From JAGRKR01 sp041397725 (GTDB taxonomy: Bacteria; Pseudomonadota; Alphaproteobacteria; Rhizobiales; Hyphomicrobiaceae): a stretch of 64,000 bases of DNA. Below, in pieces: positions 8,858 through 18,137 of this stretch. Within the stretch, counting starts at the first letter, position 1, and each line of letters opens with the position of its first letter. A program made the position numbers and the translations under genes. Under the pieces are notes generated by a model, which worked only from the letters and a program-made list of their open reading frames with translations, was not told where the DNA came from and did not search any database. The stretch covers positions 272,217 through 336,216 of the forward strand of contig JAWKVZ010000006.1 in the NCBI GenBank assembly GCA_041397725.1, read 5' to 3'.

Positions 8858-10020
8858 GCCGCGCGCTCCAGCACGGCCTCGACATCGCTCGCCGAGCGCA
8901 CGGGACGGGCGCTGTTCGGCGTCGCACGGTCGTCGAGCACCTTGAGCGCGATGGCCGGAAACTGGCTGCGGTCAACACCGACATCGCCGAGCCGGGTCGG
9001 CAGGCCGAGGCTCGCAACGAGATTGCGGATCAAGGCGCCGGCGGGCTGCCCCGGAGCGCCGAACGCCTCGCTCACCAGCGCCTGGCGGTGCCCCGGTTCT
9101 TCGGCACTCCAGTCGAGGACGGCCGGCAGCGTGACACACGATGTCTCGCCGTGCGGGACGTGCGCGTGCGCGCCGAGCACGTGACCGATGGCGTGGCTGA
9201 GGCCCGTGCCGACACCAGCGAGCACACCCTGCACGGAAAGCCAGGCGCCGAGCTGGCAGTCCTGCCGCGCCGCGAGATCGGCCGGATCGGCCTTGGCCTT
9301 CGGCAAGCCCCTGGCGATCAGGCGAATGGCCTGCAACGCCGGCGCGTCGGAAAGCGGATTGGCCTGACGTGAGGTGATGCGCTCGACGGCATGATCGAGG
9401 GCCTTGATGCCCGAGGCGAGGAAGAGATCGAGCGGCGTGGCCAGGAGGACGGCGGGATCGAGGATGATCGCACGCGGGATGACCAGCGCGTTGGTGTAGG
9501 TCTCCTTGACGCCCCGCGTCTCGTCCGTCACGCCGGCATACCAGGTGAATTCCGCGGCCGAGAGCGTCGTCGGCACGGCGACCATGCGCGGACGCTGATC
9601 ATGCGGCTCGGTCGAGATGCTCGCGTCGATCCAGACCTTGGAGCGCAAGGCCGCCAGCTCGTCCGTCGTCCGCGCCCCGCGCCAGAGCGCCAATTGCGCG
9701 GCTTTGCAGGCATCGATGACGGAGCCGCCGCCGACCGCCAGCAGGAGATCGGCGCTGCTCGCGCGGGCGGCCTCGGCGATGGCGATCACGCTGCCACGCG
9801 GGCTGTGGGCAGGCACCTCGCCGAGCGTGCCGGCATGCCGCTCTCCCAACGCCGCGACGATGCCCGTGACGATCTTACCTTCACGCATGAGCGAGCGGTT
9901 GGAAACGACGAGCACGCGCCGGTCGCCGGCCAGCTCGACCTCATCGCGCACGGCCTCTGCCGCGGGCCGGCCGAAGGGGACGCGCTTCAAGGCGGCGTAA
10001 CGATACGTTCCAGTGAACAT
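8854..10020 (-). CDS. Iron-containing alcohol dehydrogenase, maleylacetate-reductase-like
   Basis: 388 residues. An NAD(P)-binding glycine motif (LLAVGGGSVIDACKA, about 110-125) is followed by a metal-binding domain with histidines in KALDHAVE and in LSHAIGHVLGAHAHVPHGE. The N-terminal Thr/Ser-rich motif PTTLSAAEFT replaces the commoner PTTAGTGSE and is closer to maleylacetate reductases. It probably reduces or oxidises a small carbonyl/alcohol with Fe2+ (or Zn2+). Middle gene of a three-gene operon: 42 bp after the CaiB/BaiF gene and overlapping the quinone reductase gene. The subfamily is well supported; the substrate is not. Confidence 0.88.
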   Translation of the reverse strand: MFTGTYRYAALKRVPFGRPAAEAVRDEVELAGDRRVLVVSNRSLMREGKIVTGIVAALGERHAGTLGEVPAHSPRGSVIAIAEAARASSADLLLAVGGGSVIDACKAAQLALWRGARTTDELAALRSKVWIDASISTEPHDQRPRMVAVPTTLSAAEFTWYAGVTDETRGVKETYTNALVIPRAIILDPAVLLATPLDLFLASGIKALDHAVERITSRQANPLSDAPALQAIRLIARGLPKAKADPADLAARQDCQLGAWLSVQGVLAGVGTGLSHAIGHVLGAHAHVPHGETSCVTLPAVLDWSAEEPGHRQALVSEAFGAPGQPAGALIRNLVASLGLPTRLGDVGVDRSQFPAIALKVLDDRATPNSARPVRSASDVEAVLERAA

Positions 10021-10062
10021 GTTGGATGGGTCTCCCTTGACGTCGACCGGCCACGCCGGCCC

Positions 10063-11256
10063 TCAGATCACTTTGTCATCGACGAGCTGGCGATACTCGC
10101 CCTCCGCCAGGCCGAGCCAGTCGACATAGACGGCGCGGTTGTCGGCCCCCTTGGGCGGGCTCGTCCGGTAGGCGACGGGCGCCATGCCGTGAAAGCGCAA
10201 GGGGCTCGCATGCAGCACGACCCGCCCGACCTCGGGATGATCGACCCAGTGGAGCATACCGCGCTCGTGCATGTGCGGATCGTTGACGACCTCGCCGAGA
10301 TCACGGACCGGCGCCACCGGAACGCCGTGCGCCCGCGCGGTCTCGAACACCTCGCTGCGCGTCAAGGTGGCCGTCCACGCCTCCACGAGTTCGTCGACAA
10401 CGGCCATGTTGCGCGATCGCGCCGCGTTGGTGGACAGGCGCGGATCGTCGGCGAGATCGCCTCGCCCCATGGCCTTGAGCAGGCCCGCCCAGTGCTGCTC
10501 GGTGATGACGATCACGGCGACGTGCCCGTCGCTCGCCCGATAGACGTTGTAGGGCGCGATCGCCAGGCCGCCGTGCTTGTTGGCCGTGCGCGGCGCCTCG
10601 CCGGAAGCAAAGTAGCTGCCGAGGTTCGAAGCCAGCGTCGGGTATACCGTCTCCTGCATGGAGACCTCGACCTTGCGCCCTGCCCCCGTGCGCTCGCGCT
10701 GGAACAGGGCGGTCGTGAGCGCGCCATAGAGATGCGTGCCGCCGAGAAAATCGACTACTGCGCCGCCGGCCTTGACCGGCGGCCGGTCCGGATAGCCGGT
10801 GATCGACATCAACCCCGAATAGGCCTGCACGGTCAGATCCATGGCGAGGTTGTCGCGGTCGGGCCCGGTCAGGCCATAGCCCGAGCCGGACACATAGACG
10901 AGGCGCGGATTGATCGCGCTCAGCCGCTCGTAGCCGACGCCGAGCCGATCCATGACCCCCGGCGCGAAGTTCTCGATCAGCGCGTCGGCGCGGCCGACCA
11001 TCTTCGCCAGCACCGACCGGCCGCGCTCCGACTTCAGGTCCAGCGTGACGCCGAGCTTGTTGCAATTGAGCATGGCGAACGGCACGGAACCGCCCGAGAT
11101 CTCCGCGCGCCGACGCAGCGGCTCGCCCTGCGGTGGCTCCACCTTGATGACCTGAGCCCCGGCCTTGGCCGCCAGGAAGCCGGCATAGGACCCCTGATAG
11201 ATCTGCCCGAGATCGAGCACGACGATGCCGGCGAGCGGCGCTTCGGATGTCGGCAC
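10063..11256 (-). CDS. CaiB/BaiF-family CoA-transferase
   Basis: 397 residues. A class III CoA-transferase: N-terminal 'GIVVLDLGQIYQGSYAG', 'VIKVEPPQGEPLR' and 'CNKLGVTLDLKS' are family signatures, and Asp140 in NLAMD aligns with the catalytic aspartate that forms the acyl anhydride. These enzymes move CoA between carboxylic acids (formate, carnitine, succinate and others). The start is a GTG at 11256 with GGAG six bases upstream. First gene of an operon with an iron alcohol dehydrogenase and a quinone-type oxidoreductase, consistent with degradation of an organic acid or alcohol; which one is unknown. Confidence 0.92.
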   Translation of the reverse strand: MPTSEAPLAGIVVLDLGQIYQGSYAGFLAAKAGAQVIKVEPPQGEPLRRRAEISGGSVPFAMLNCNKLGVTLDLKSERGRSVLAKMVGRADALIENFAPGVMDRLGVGYERLSAINPRLVYVSGSGYGLTGPDRDNLAMDLTVQAYSGLMSITGYPDRPPVKAGGAVVDFLGGTHLYGALTTALFQRERTGAGRKVEVSMQETVYPTLASNLGSYFASGEAPRTANKHGGLAIAPYNVYRASDGHVAVIVITEQHWAGLLKAMGRGDLADDPRLSTNAARSRNMAVVDELVEAWTATLTRSEVFETARAHGVPVAPVRDLGEVVNDPHMHERGMLHWVDHPEVGRVVLHASPLRFHGMAPVAYRTSPPKGADNRAVYVDWLGLAEGEYRQLVDDKVI

Positions 11257-11630
11257 CTGCCACTCCGCTGAAAGACGTTCCTCACTTGACCTTCGCGGGG
11301 CAGCCTATCGTCGAAGCGGCAGCGGGTCGAGTGCAGGTGCACGGCCTTTGCGCGAGTGCCGTCAGCGCCGCAGCCCCTCACGATTCTGTTTCTCCCGTAC
11401 GACACATTGACGACAAGCGGGCCATTTGCTCGATTGGAGCCCTCGCTGTCGTGCGTGATGCCCGCTTGAAGACCAGTTGCGGGACTGGACGATGCGGCAG
11501 CGGGCGAGAATGGCTCCGCTGGCCCCCCCGGACGGAGCCTTCTTGCATTTCCGGGCCTCGACGACCGTTCCGCTCACCTTGAGCGCTTGGTCGTTGCGCA
11601 GTCTGCCCCGCCGGGTGATAAGCTGCTCGC
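11257..11630. other. 374-bp divergent intergenic region, no gene seen
   Basis: This stretch separates the GTG start of the CoA-transferase operon from the Nudix gene. I find no convincing coding frame, RNA gene or clear inverted repeat. It must hold the two divergent promoters, but no hexamer pair stands out. Confidence 0.5.
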
Positions 11631-12302
11631 ATGTCACGACAGCCCACACGACTTCCGGCAGAGCTCGACGCCGACGCCTTCTCGGCGCTGGCGCGCGCGC
11701 AGCTCCATCCCGAGCCGTCCTCGCTCATCTTCGACCCGGCGTCCGGGACCGCCCGGGGCGATCACGATCTCAATCCCGACCTCGCCACCGAGCTGGCGGA
11801 TGCCCCGATGCGAGCGGCGGCGGTGCTGGTGGGCATCGTCGCCCGGCCGACCCTGACCGTGCTGCTGACGCAGAGAACCGACCACCTGCCGACCCATGCC
11901 GGGCAGGTGTCGTTCCCGGGCGGCAAGGTCGAGAAATCCGACAGGAACCCCATCGAAACAGCCCTGCGCGAGGCGGAGGAGGAGATTGGTCTGGTCCCCT
12001 CGGTGGTGGAGCCTCTGGGCTTTCTCGACAGCTATCGGACCGGGACCGGCTTCCACATCATGCCCGTCGTGGCGCTGGTGCGGCCGGAGTTCACACTCAA
12101 GCTCGATCCAACGGAGGTTGCCGACGCCTTCGAGGTCCCATTCGAGTTCCTCATGGACCCGGCCAACCACCGTCGCCAGTCTCGCGTCTGGAAGGGACGG
12201 GAGCGCCACTACTACGCCATGCCCTTCGGCGAGCGCTACATCTGGGGTGCCACCGCCGGCATGCTCAAGAACATGCACGAAAGGCTGTTCGGCTCATGCT
12301 GA
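11631..12302 (+). CDS. CoA pyrophosphatase (NudL-like Nudix hydrolase)
   Basis: 223 residues. The Nudix box lies at about 97-121 (FPGGKVEK...ALREAEEEIGL), preceded by the UPF0035-type motif 'LLTQRTDHLPTHAGQVSFPGG' that marks the CoA pyrophosphatase branch. It should split CoA or acyl-CoA to 3',5'-ADP and (acyl) phosphopantetheine. It overlaps DUF6111 by 7 bp and is followed at once by the CCA-adding enzyme gene, an arrangement common in Hyphomicrobiales. Upstream ribosome site is weak. Confidence 0.92.
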   Translation: MSRQPTRLPAELDADAFSALARAQLHPEPSSLIFDPASGTARGDHDLNPDLATELADAPMRAAAVLVGIVARPTLTVLLTQRTDHLPTHAGQVSFPGGKVEKSDRNPIETALREAEEEIGLVPSVVEPLGFLDSYRTGTGFHIMPVVALVRPEFTLKLDPTEVADAFEVPFEFLMDPANHRRQSRVWKGRERHYYAMPFGERYIWGATAGMLKNMHERLFGSC

Positions 12303-12559
12303 GGTTCGTACTCGAGAGCATCGTGCTGTTTCTGGCGCCGACGCTAATCTACATCGCCTACGTCTGGCTCATGCGCGGCGACGACAAGAGCCGTCCACTG
12401 CTCAGCGAGGCGCCGTTGATCTGGCTCTTCGCGGCCGGCGCCGTCATCACCGTGGCGATCATGGCCTTTTTCGCGCAGACCGAGGGCGGCAAACCCGGCC
12501 AGACCTACGTCCCGCCCACCGTCAAGGACGGGAAGGTCGTGCCCGGCCATTTCAAGTAG
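12296..12559 (+). CDS. DUF6111 small membrane protein
   Basis: 87 residues with two membrane helices (about 3-24 and 40-60) and a short hydrophilic tail ending in 'VPPTVKDGKVVPGHFK'. The ATG at 12296 overlaps the stop of the Nudix gene by 7 bases, and cca starts 15 bases after its stop. This protein is conserved between CoA pyrophosphatase and cca genes in alphaproteobacteria. No function is known. Confidence 0.85.
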   Translation: MLRFVLESIVLFLAPTLIYIAYVWLMRGDDKSRPLLSEAPLIWLFAAGAVITVAIMAFFAQTEGGKPGQTYVPPTVKDGKVVPGHFK

Positions 12560-12573
12560 TCGGGGCCGAAGCC

Positions 12574-13854
12574 ATGACGCCCGCCACAGGACAGCAGAGC
12601 CCGCCCAGCCTGGAGCACGCGGACTGGCTGACCAATCCTGCCATACAGGCCGTATTCGCAGCCCTCGCGGATGCCGGCTACTCTGCCCGCGCGGTCGGCG
12701 GGGCCGTGCGCAATGCGCTGCTCGGCCACGAGGTCGCGGATATCGACATCGCCACGACGGCGCATCCCGAAGATGTGCTGTCGATCATGGCGGGCAAGGG
12801 GCTCAAGGCCGTTCCGACCGGTGTCGCCCACGGGACGGTGACCGTCGTGACCGCGCATCTTCCGGTCGAGGTCACGACACTCCGGGAGGACGTCGAAACC
12901 TTCGGCCGGCACGCCAAGGTCGCCTTCACGGCCGACTGGGAGGCCGACGCCCGCCGGCGCGACTTCACGATGAATGCGCTCTACTGCAACGCCGACGGCA
13001 GCCTCTTCGATCCGCTCGGCGGCTACGAGGATCTGGCGGCCGGGCGCGTGCGCTTCATCGGCTCGGCGCGCGAGCGCATCCGTGAGGATTACCTCAGGAT
13101 CCTGCGCTTCTTCCGCTTCAACGCCACCTATGGCCGCGGCGACTACGATCGCGACGGACTGACCGCCTGCGTGCAGGAGCATGCCGGGCTCTCGCAGCTC
13201 TCGCGCGAGCGTGTGCGGGCCGAGTTGTTGCGGCTGCTGGCGGCTCCTCGCGGCCTCGAAGCCGTCGAGACGATGCTGCACTGGGGCCTGCTCGTCGACG
13301 TACTCGGCGTCGCCCCGCAGATCGGCCGCCTCGTGCGGATGATCTCGGCAGAGCGGCTGGCCGCGGCCCCGGCGTCCGGCATCCTGCGCCTCTGCGCGCT
13401 CTGCATCGGGACGCGCGAGGATGCCGAGCGCCTCGCAGGGAGACTGCGCCTGTCGCGCCGGGAAGCGGGCGTGCTCGCCGATTGCGCCTGGCACGAACTC
13501 CCCGGCGAACTGACCGAAGGGGCGCTGGCCATGCGCCGACTCGCCTACCGGTTTGGCCGCGAGCGTGTCGAGCGCCAGGCGCTCGTGCGCCTGGCCGCCT
13601 CCAGAAGCAAGGAGGAAGAAACCACGATGCTCGAGACGTTGGCGCAGGCCGGCACGTGGCAGCCTCCGTCGCTCCCCTTCAGCGGCGCCGACGTGATGGC
13701 GCTCGGTGTCCCATCCGGCCCCCGGATTGGCACGATCCTCGCAAGTTTCGAAAGCTGGTGGCTCGCGCACGACTTCCCGCGGGACGAGACGCTGCTGGCG
13801 GGCAAGCTCCGCGAACTGGCCGCCGCCCCCGACGCCGAAGGCCGGGGCACATGA
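12574..13854 (+). CDS. cca: CCA tRNA nucleotidyltransferase / polynucleotide adenylyltransferase
   Basis: 426 residues, class II nucleotidyltransferase. The head domain carries 'ARAVGGAVRNALLG' followed by the metal-binding DID of 'VADIDIATTAHPEDV', then 'RRRDFTMNALY' and the RNA-binding 'RIREDYLRILRFFRF'. It adds or repairs the 3' CCA of tRNA; both tRNA genes in this window nevertheless encode CCA. The C-terminal domain is helical and not recognisable in detail. Translationally close to DUF6111 and to the following small gene (ATGA overlap). Confidence 0.95.
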   Translation: MTPATGQQSPPSLEHADWLTNPAIQAVFAALADAGYSARAVGGAVRNALLGHEVADIDIATTAHPEDVLSIMAGKGLKAVPTGVAHGTVTVVTAHLPVEVTTLREDVETFGRHAKVAFTADWEADARRRDFTMNALYCNADGSLFDPLGGYEDLAAGRVRFIGSARERIREDYLRILRFFRFNATYGRGDYDRDGLTACVQEHAGLSQLSRERVRAELLRLLAAPRGLEAVETMLHWGLLVDVLGVAPQIGRLVRMISAERLAAAPASGILRLCALCIGTREDAERLAGRLRLSRREAGVLADCAWHELPGELTEGALAMRRLAYRFGRERVERQALVRLAASRSKEEETTMLETLAQAGTWQPPSLPFSGADVMALGVPSGPRIGTILASFESWWLAHDFPRDETLLAGKLRELAAAPDAEGRGT

Positions 13855-14144
13855 CCATCGACCGAGAGCCGAGCCGGGATCACTCGCGAAAGGAACGCAC
13901 GCTCGCCATGCAGACCGTCCTGCCTCCCAGCTCCAAGGCTGCGCGCCTCCTGTTCGGCGCGATGGCGCTCCTTCTGGTGCTTTCCGGGCTCGCCATCTAT
14001 CTCGTCTCGGATCACCTCGGCATTCCCACGCAGACCGCGAAATGGCTGGCGGCGATCATGCTCGTCGTCGGGCTCGCCGACTACGTGCTGCTGCTGCTGT
14101 GGGACCGCATCTTCACGCGAACGGGGCCAAGCCCTGAGGCCTGA
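13851..14144 (+). CDS. Small two-helix membrane protein
   Basis: 97 residues if the ATG at 13851, overlapping the cca stop by 4 bases, is used; 78 residues from the ATG at 13908, which follows AAAGGA at a rather long distance. Two predicted membrane helices (LLFGAMALLLVLSGLAIYLV and WLAAIMLVVGLADYVLLLLW) make up most of it. No family recognised. Last gene of the nudL-DUF6111-cca unit, converging on groEL. Confidence 0.7.
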   Translation: MTIDREPSRDHSRKERTLAMQTVLPPSSKAARLLFGAMALLLVLSGLAIYLVSDHLGIPTQTAKWLAAIMLVVGLADYVLLLLWDRIFTRTGPSPEA

Positions 14145-14163
14145 CCCCGCACGCGTCGCATTC

Positions 14164-14187
14164 GGCCGGTCGCATCGATGACCGGCC
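14164..14187. terminator. Hairpin between converging operons
   Basis: An 8-bp perfect stem (GGCCGGTC / GACCGGCC) with an 8-base loop lies in the 61-bp gap between the small membrane gene and the groEL stop. There is no U-run on either side, so it may act as a bidirectional 3'-end hairpin rather than a classical intrinsic terminator. Confidence 0.5.
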
Positions 14188-14205
14188 AGGCGGATGGCGC
14201 CCGCC

Positions 14206-15834
<1,629 letters not shown>

Positions 15835-15876
15835 GATCAGGTGCTCCTGGTCTGTTCTTTGTCCTCGTACCGACGG

Positions 15877-16191
15877 CTAGGCCGCGGCGCGAACGGAAAC
15901 GCTGCCTTCGACGATGCCGAAGATGTCGCTTTCCTTCATGATCACGTAGTCGGCGCCGTCGATCTTGACTTCGGTTCCCGACCACTTGCCGAACAGAACC
16001 CGGTCGCCCGGCTTCACCTCGAGCGCGACAAGCTTGCCGGAGTCGTCGCGAGTCCCAGGTCCTACCGCAATGACCTCACCCTGGATCGGCTTCTCCTTGG
16101 CCGTATCCGGAATGATGATGCCGCCCGCGGACTTGGTTTCCTCGTCCACGCGCCGCACGAGCACACGGTCGTGCAGGGGGCGAAACGTCAT
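15877..16191 (-). CDS. groES: Co-chaperonin GroES (Hsp10)
   Basis: 104 residues. It starts FRPLHDRVLVRRVD and carries the mobile loop (ETKSAGGIIIPDTAKEKP) that contacts GroEL. GGAGG is present 7 bases before the ATG. First gene of the heat-shock operon, with a 5' leader of about 110 bases containing the CIRCE element near the promoter. Confidence 0.98.
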   Translation of the reverse strand: MTFRPLHDRVLVRRVDEETKSAGGIIIPDTAKEKPIQGEVIAVGPGTRDDSGKLVALEVKPGDRVLFGKWSGTEVKIDGADYVIMKESDIFGIVEGSVSVRAAA

Positions 16192-16310
16192 GTCTCTACC
16201 TCCATTCAGCTCAAATTGGCGTCAGTTGATGGATCGAGCCGCCTCTCGACGGGCGCATAAGCCTCGCTCGAGAGTGGCCGTATCGACGTGGTCGCCGATG
16301 ATCCGCGTCG

Positions 16311-16340
16311 ATATTTGGCAAGACTTGTTAGCACTGTCAA
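16311..16340 (-). promoter_or_regulatory. Sigma-70-type promoter of groESL
   Basis: On the minus strand a perfect TTGACA (complement of 16335-16340) is followed after 18 bases by AAATAT (complement of 16311-16316), or after 17 bases by CAAATA. The -35 sits inside the CIRCE palindrome. The predicted start is around 16304, giving a leader of about 112 bases. Confidence 0.75.
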
Positions 16341-16354
16341 GGGGCGAGTGCCAA
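16328..16354 (-). promoter_or_regulatory. CIRCE operator (HrcA binding site)
   Basis: The inverted repeat TTAGCACTG-N9-GAGTGCCAA matches the CIRCE consensus TTAGCACTC-N9-GAGTGCTAA at 16 of 18 positions. It lies about 137 bases upstream of the groES ATG and overlaps the -35 hexamer, so HrcA binding would block RNA polymerase. hrcA itself is not in this window. Confidence 0.93.
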
Positions 16355-16557
16355 ATTCCCGGCAAGGCTGTTAGCAGCGCCTCTGTTCCGCTGCTACTAC
16401 ATTGATTTGCAATACTTTTTTCGTATTCCACCGCCCGATTCGGCTGCATACTGGACGAGCGCCAGCGAGCTGTCGCACGGCTCCTGCCGGCAAGCGGGCA
16501 GGCCTCGGCAGCAAGCGGAGTCGGCGCAGGACCACCTCTGAGACCGGAGACAAGCGC

Positions 16558-16827
16558 ATGACCGATCGAGCCTTCGAGGCCCAGCTCAAGGGATATGCCC
16601 TGACCACGGCGGAAATCCTCTACCGCCTGCCGGATCACCCCTCGCTCCTGCAGTCGTTCGTCTGGCAGGACTATGATCTGCATCCACGGTTCCCGCGGCT
16701 CAAGACGTTCCTCGACTACTGGGTCGCAAACCTCGACGGGGCGCTGCACGGCGTGCGCATCGCCCATGCCAGACTGATCCGGCCGGCGGAGTTCCGGCAC
16801 ATCGGTGGCGAATTGCGATTGCACTGA
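16558..16827 (+). CDS. usg: Usg family protein
   Basis: 89 residues. It shows the family's nearly invariant 'KGYALTTAEILYRLPDHP' and 'LLQSFVWQDYDL', and the ending 'RPAEFRHIGGELRLH'. Usg was named from trp operons of alphaproteobacteria and has no established function. Here it stands alone between groES (divergent) and an AAA ATPase gene (convergent), not beside trp genes. The ATG at 16558 fits the family start; a GGAG-like sequence (ACCGGAGA) lies 8-12 bases upstream. Confidence 0.9.
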   Translation: MTDRAFEAQLKGYALTTAEILYRLPDHPSLLQSFVWQDYDLHPRFPRLKTFLDYWVANLDGALHGVRIAHARLIRPAEFRHIGGELRLH

Positions 16828-16884
16828 AGACCGAGTCACGGTCGGTGGCAGCGGATGGTGCAAGACCGTCCGTTCGTCACGCGC

Positions 16885-18012
16885 TCAGGCCTTGCGCGCC
16901 CGCCTGACCGGCGTCTGGCCGGCCGCCGCCTGAGCCGGGGCCATCGAGATTTCCGTGGCCCCGAGCACCTTGACGACCTCGTGAGCCGCAACACCGGTCA
17001 GCCGCTGGAGCGCCGCACCGAGCTCCGGGGAATGCGTCACGACCCAGATCTGCGAGCGCTCCGCCGCCTTGGCGATCAGGCGCGCCAGCGGCTCGAGCAT
17101 CTCGCCGTGCAGACTGGCCTCCGGCTCATTCAGCGCGATGAAGCTCGGCGGCCGGTAGCCGGTCAGCGCGCCGATCAGGCAGAGGTAGCGCAGGGTCCCG
17201 TCCGACAGCTCCTGCGCCTCGAACTGGCGGGGCATGTCGGCGAATTTCATGGCCAGGGAACAGCGCCCCCGTTCCGTGTTGACGGACAATCGCGCGCCGG
17301 GAAAAGCATCCACGACGGCGCGCTCCAGCGCCGATTGATCCTCCGCGACATGCAGCACCGTGGCGATCGTCGCCGCGAGATCATGGCCATCCGGCGCCAG
17401 AGAAGGCGTCGATATCGCGAGGCAGCTCGAGCGGATCGGCGATTCGCCGTCGACCCGGAAGTTCTCGTAGAAGCGCCAATCCAGCAGCGTTCGGCGGACA
17501 ATCTCGATGGCAGGGTAGCGGCTGGCATCACGGAAGGCGGAAATGGCCGTCTCCGACGCCAGCAGGACATTCGTATGCGTCTCGCGCTTGCCGGACGGAA
17601 GCCGCACCACCGCGCTGCGGGAACGACGCTGCATGTGCAGGATGGGTCCGTCTGGCGACGCCTGCACCAACTCCTCCTCGCGAATGCGCGGCTCGACACT
17701 CATGGCAATCTCGGTCAGGGCCGGCAGACCGACTTCGATGCGATACGCCAGATCGCCCAAGGTCGCCTCGAGCCGCAACCTCTGGCGCCCCTCGTCCTCG
17801 CGACCGCCCGCCCATAGGACCGACTGCACGCCGCCTTCGCGCGCGATCTCTCGCGTGATCGTTCCGGCTGCCGCGGCATGCAGGAGATAGAGAGCGCGAT
17901 AGAGATTGGTTTTGCCGACGCCGTTCTTGCCGACGAACACGGTGAGTTGCCCGACCCCGGTGCGCAGCTCGCGCACGGAGCGATAGCCCTCGAAGGCAAC
18001 CTCGGTGAGCAT
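16885..18012 (-). CDS. RecF/SMC-like AAA ATPase (AAA_21)
   Basis: 375 residues. Walker A is GKNGVGKTN (28-36) after the beta-strand 'LTVFVGKN'. The signature-like 'ELSDGTLRYLCLIGAL', Walker B 'SFIALNEPEASLH' and the switch His of 'WVVTHSPELGAAL' all occur in order in the C-terminal half. These are ABC/SMC-type ATPases related to RecF and OLD proteins. No nuclease or partner gene is adjacent, so I would not call it a defence system. Start at 18012 preferred over 18024 by the family N-terminus (MLTEVAFEGYRSV). Confidence 0.85.
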   Translation of the reverse strand: MLTEVAFEGYRSVRELRTGVGQLTVFVGKNGVGKTNLYRALYLLHAAAAGTITREIAREGGVQSVLWAGGREDEGRQRLRLEATLGDLAYRIEVGLPALTEIAMSVEPRIREEELVQASPDGPILHMQRRSRSAVVRLPSGKRETHTNVLLASETAISAFRDASRYPAIEIVRRTLLDWRFYENFRVDGESPIRSSCLAISTPSLAPDGHDLAATIATVLHVAEDQSALERAVVDAFPGARLSVNTERGRCSLAMKFADMPRQFEAQELSDGTLRYLCLIGALTGYRPPSFIALNEPEASLHGEMLEPLARLIAKAAERSQIWVVTHSPELGAALQRLTGVAAHEVVKVLGATEISMAPAQAAAGQTPVRRARKA

Positions 18013-18137
18013 GCCTGCCCCCACTCGCCTACAGCCGGCCGGACACTCGTGACTGCGAGGTCGCGGCCCGCAATTGCAACCCTCCAGACATCGTAATAGG
18101 TTTCGCTCGCAAAATCACGAACACCCTGGGAGGACGC

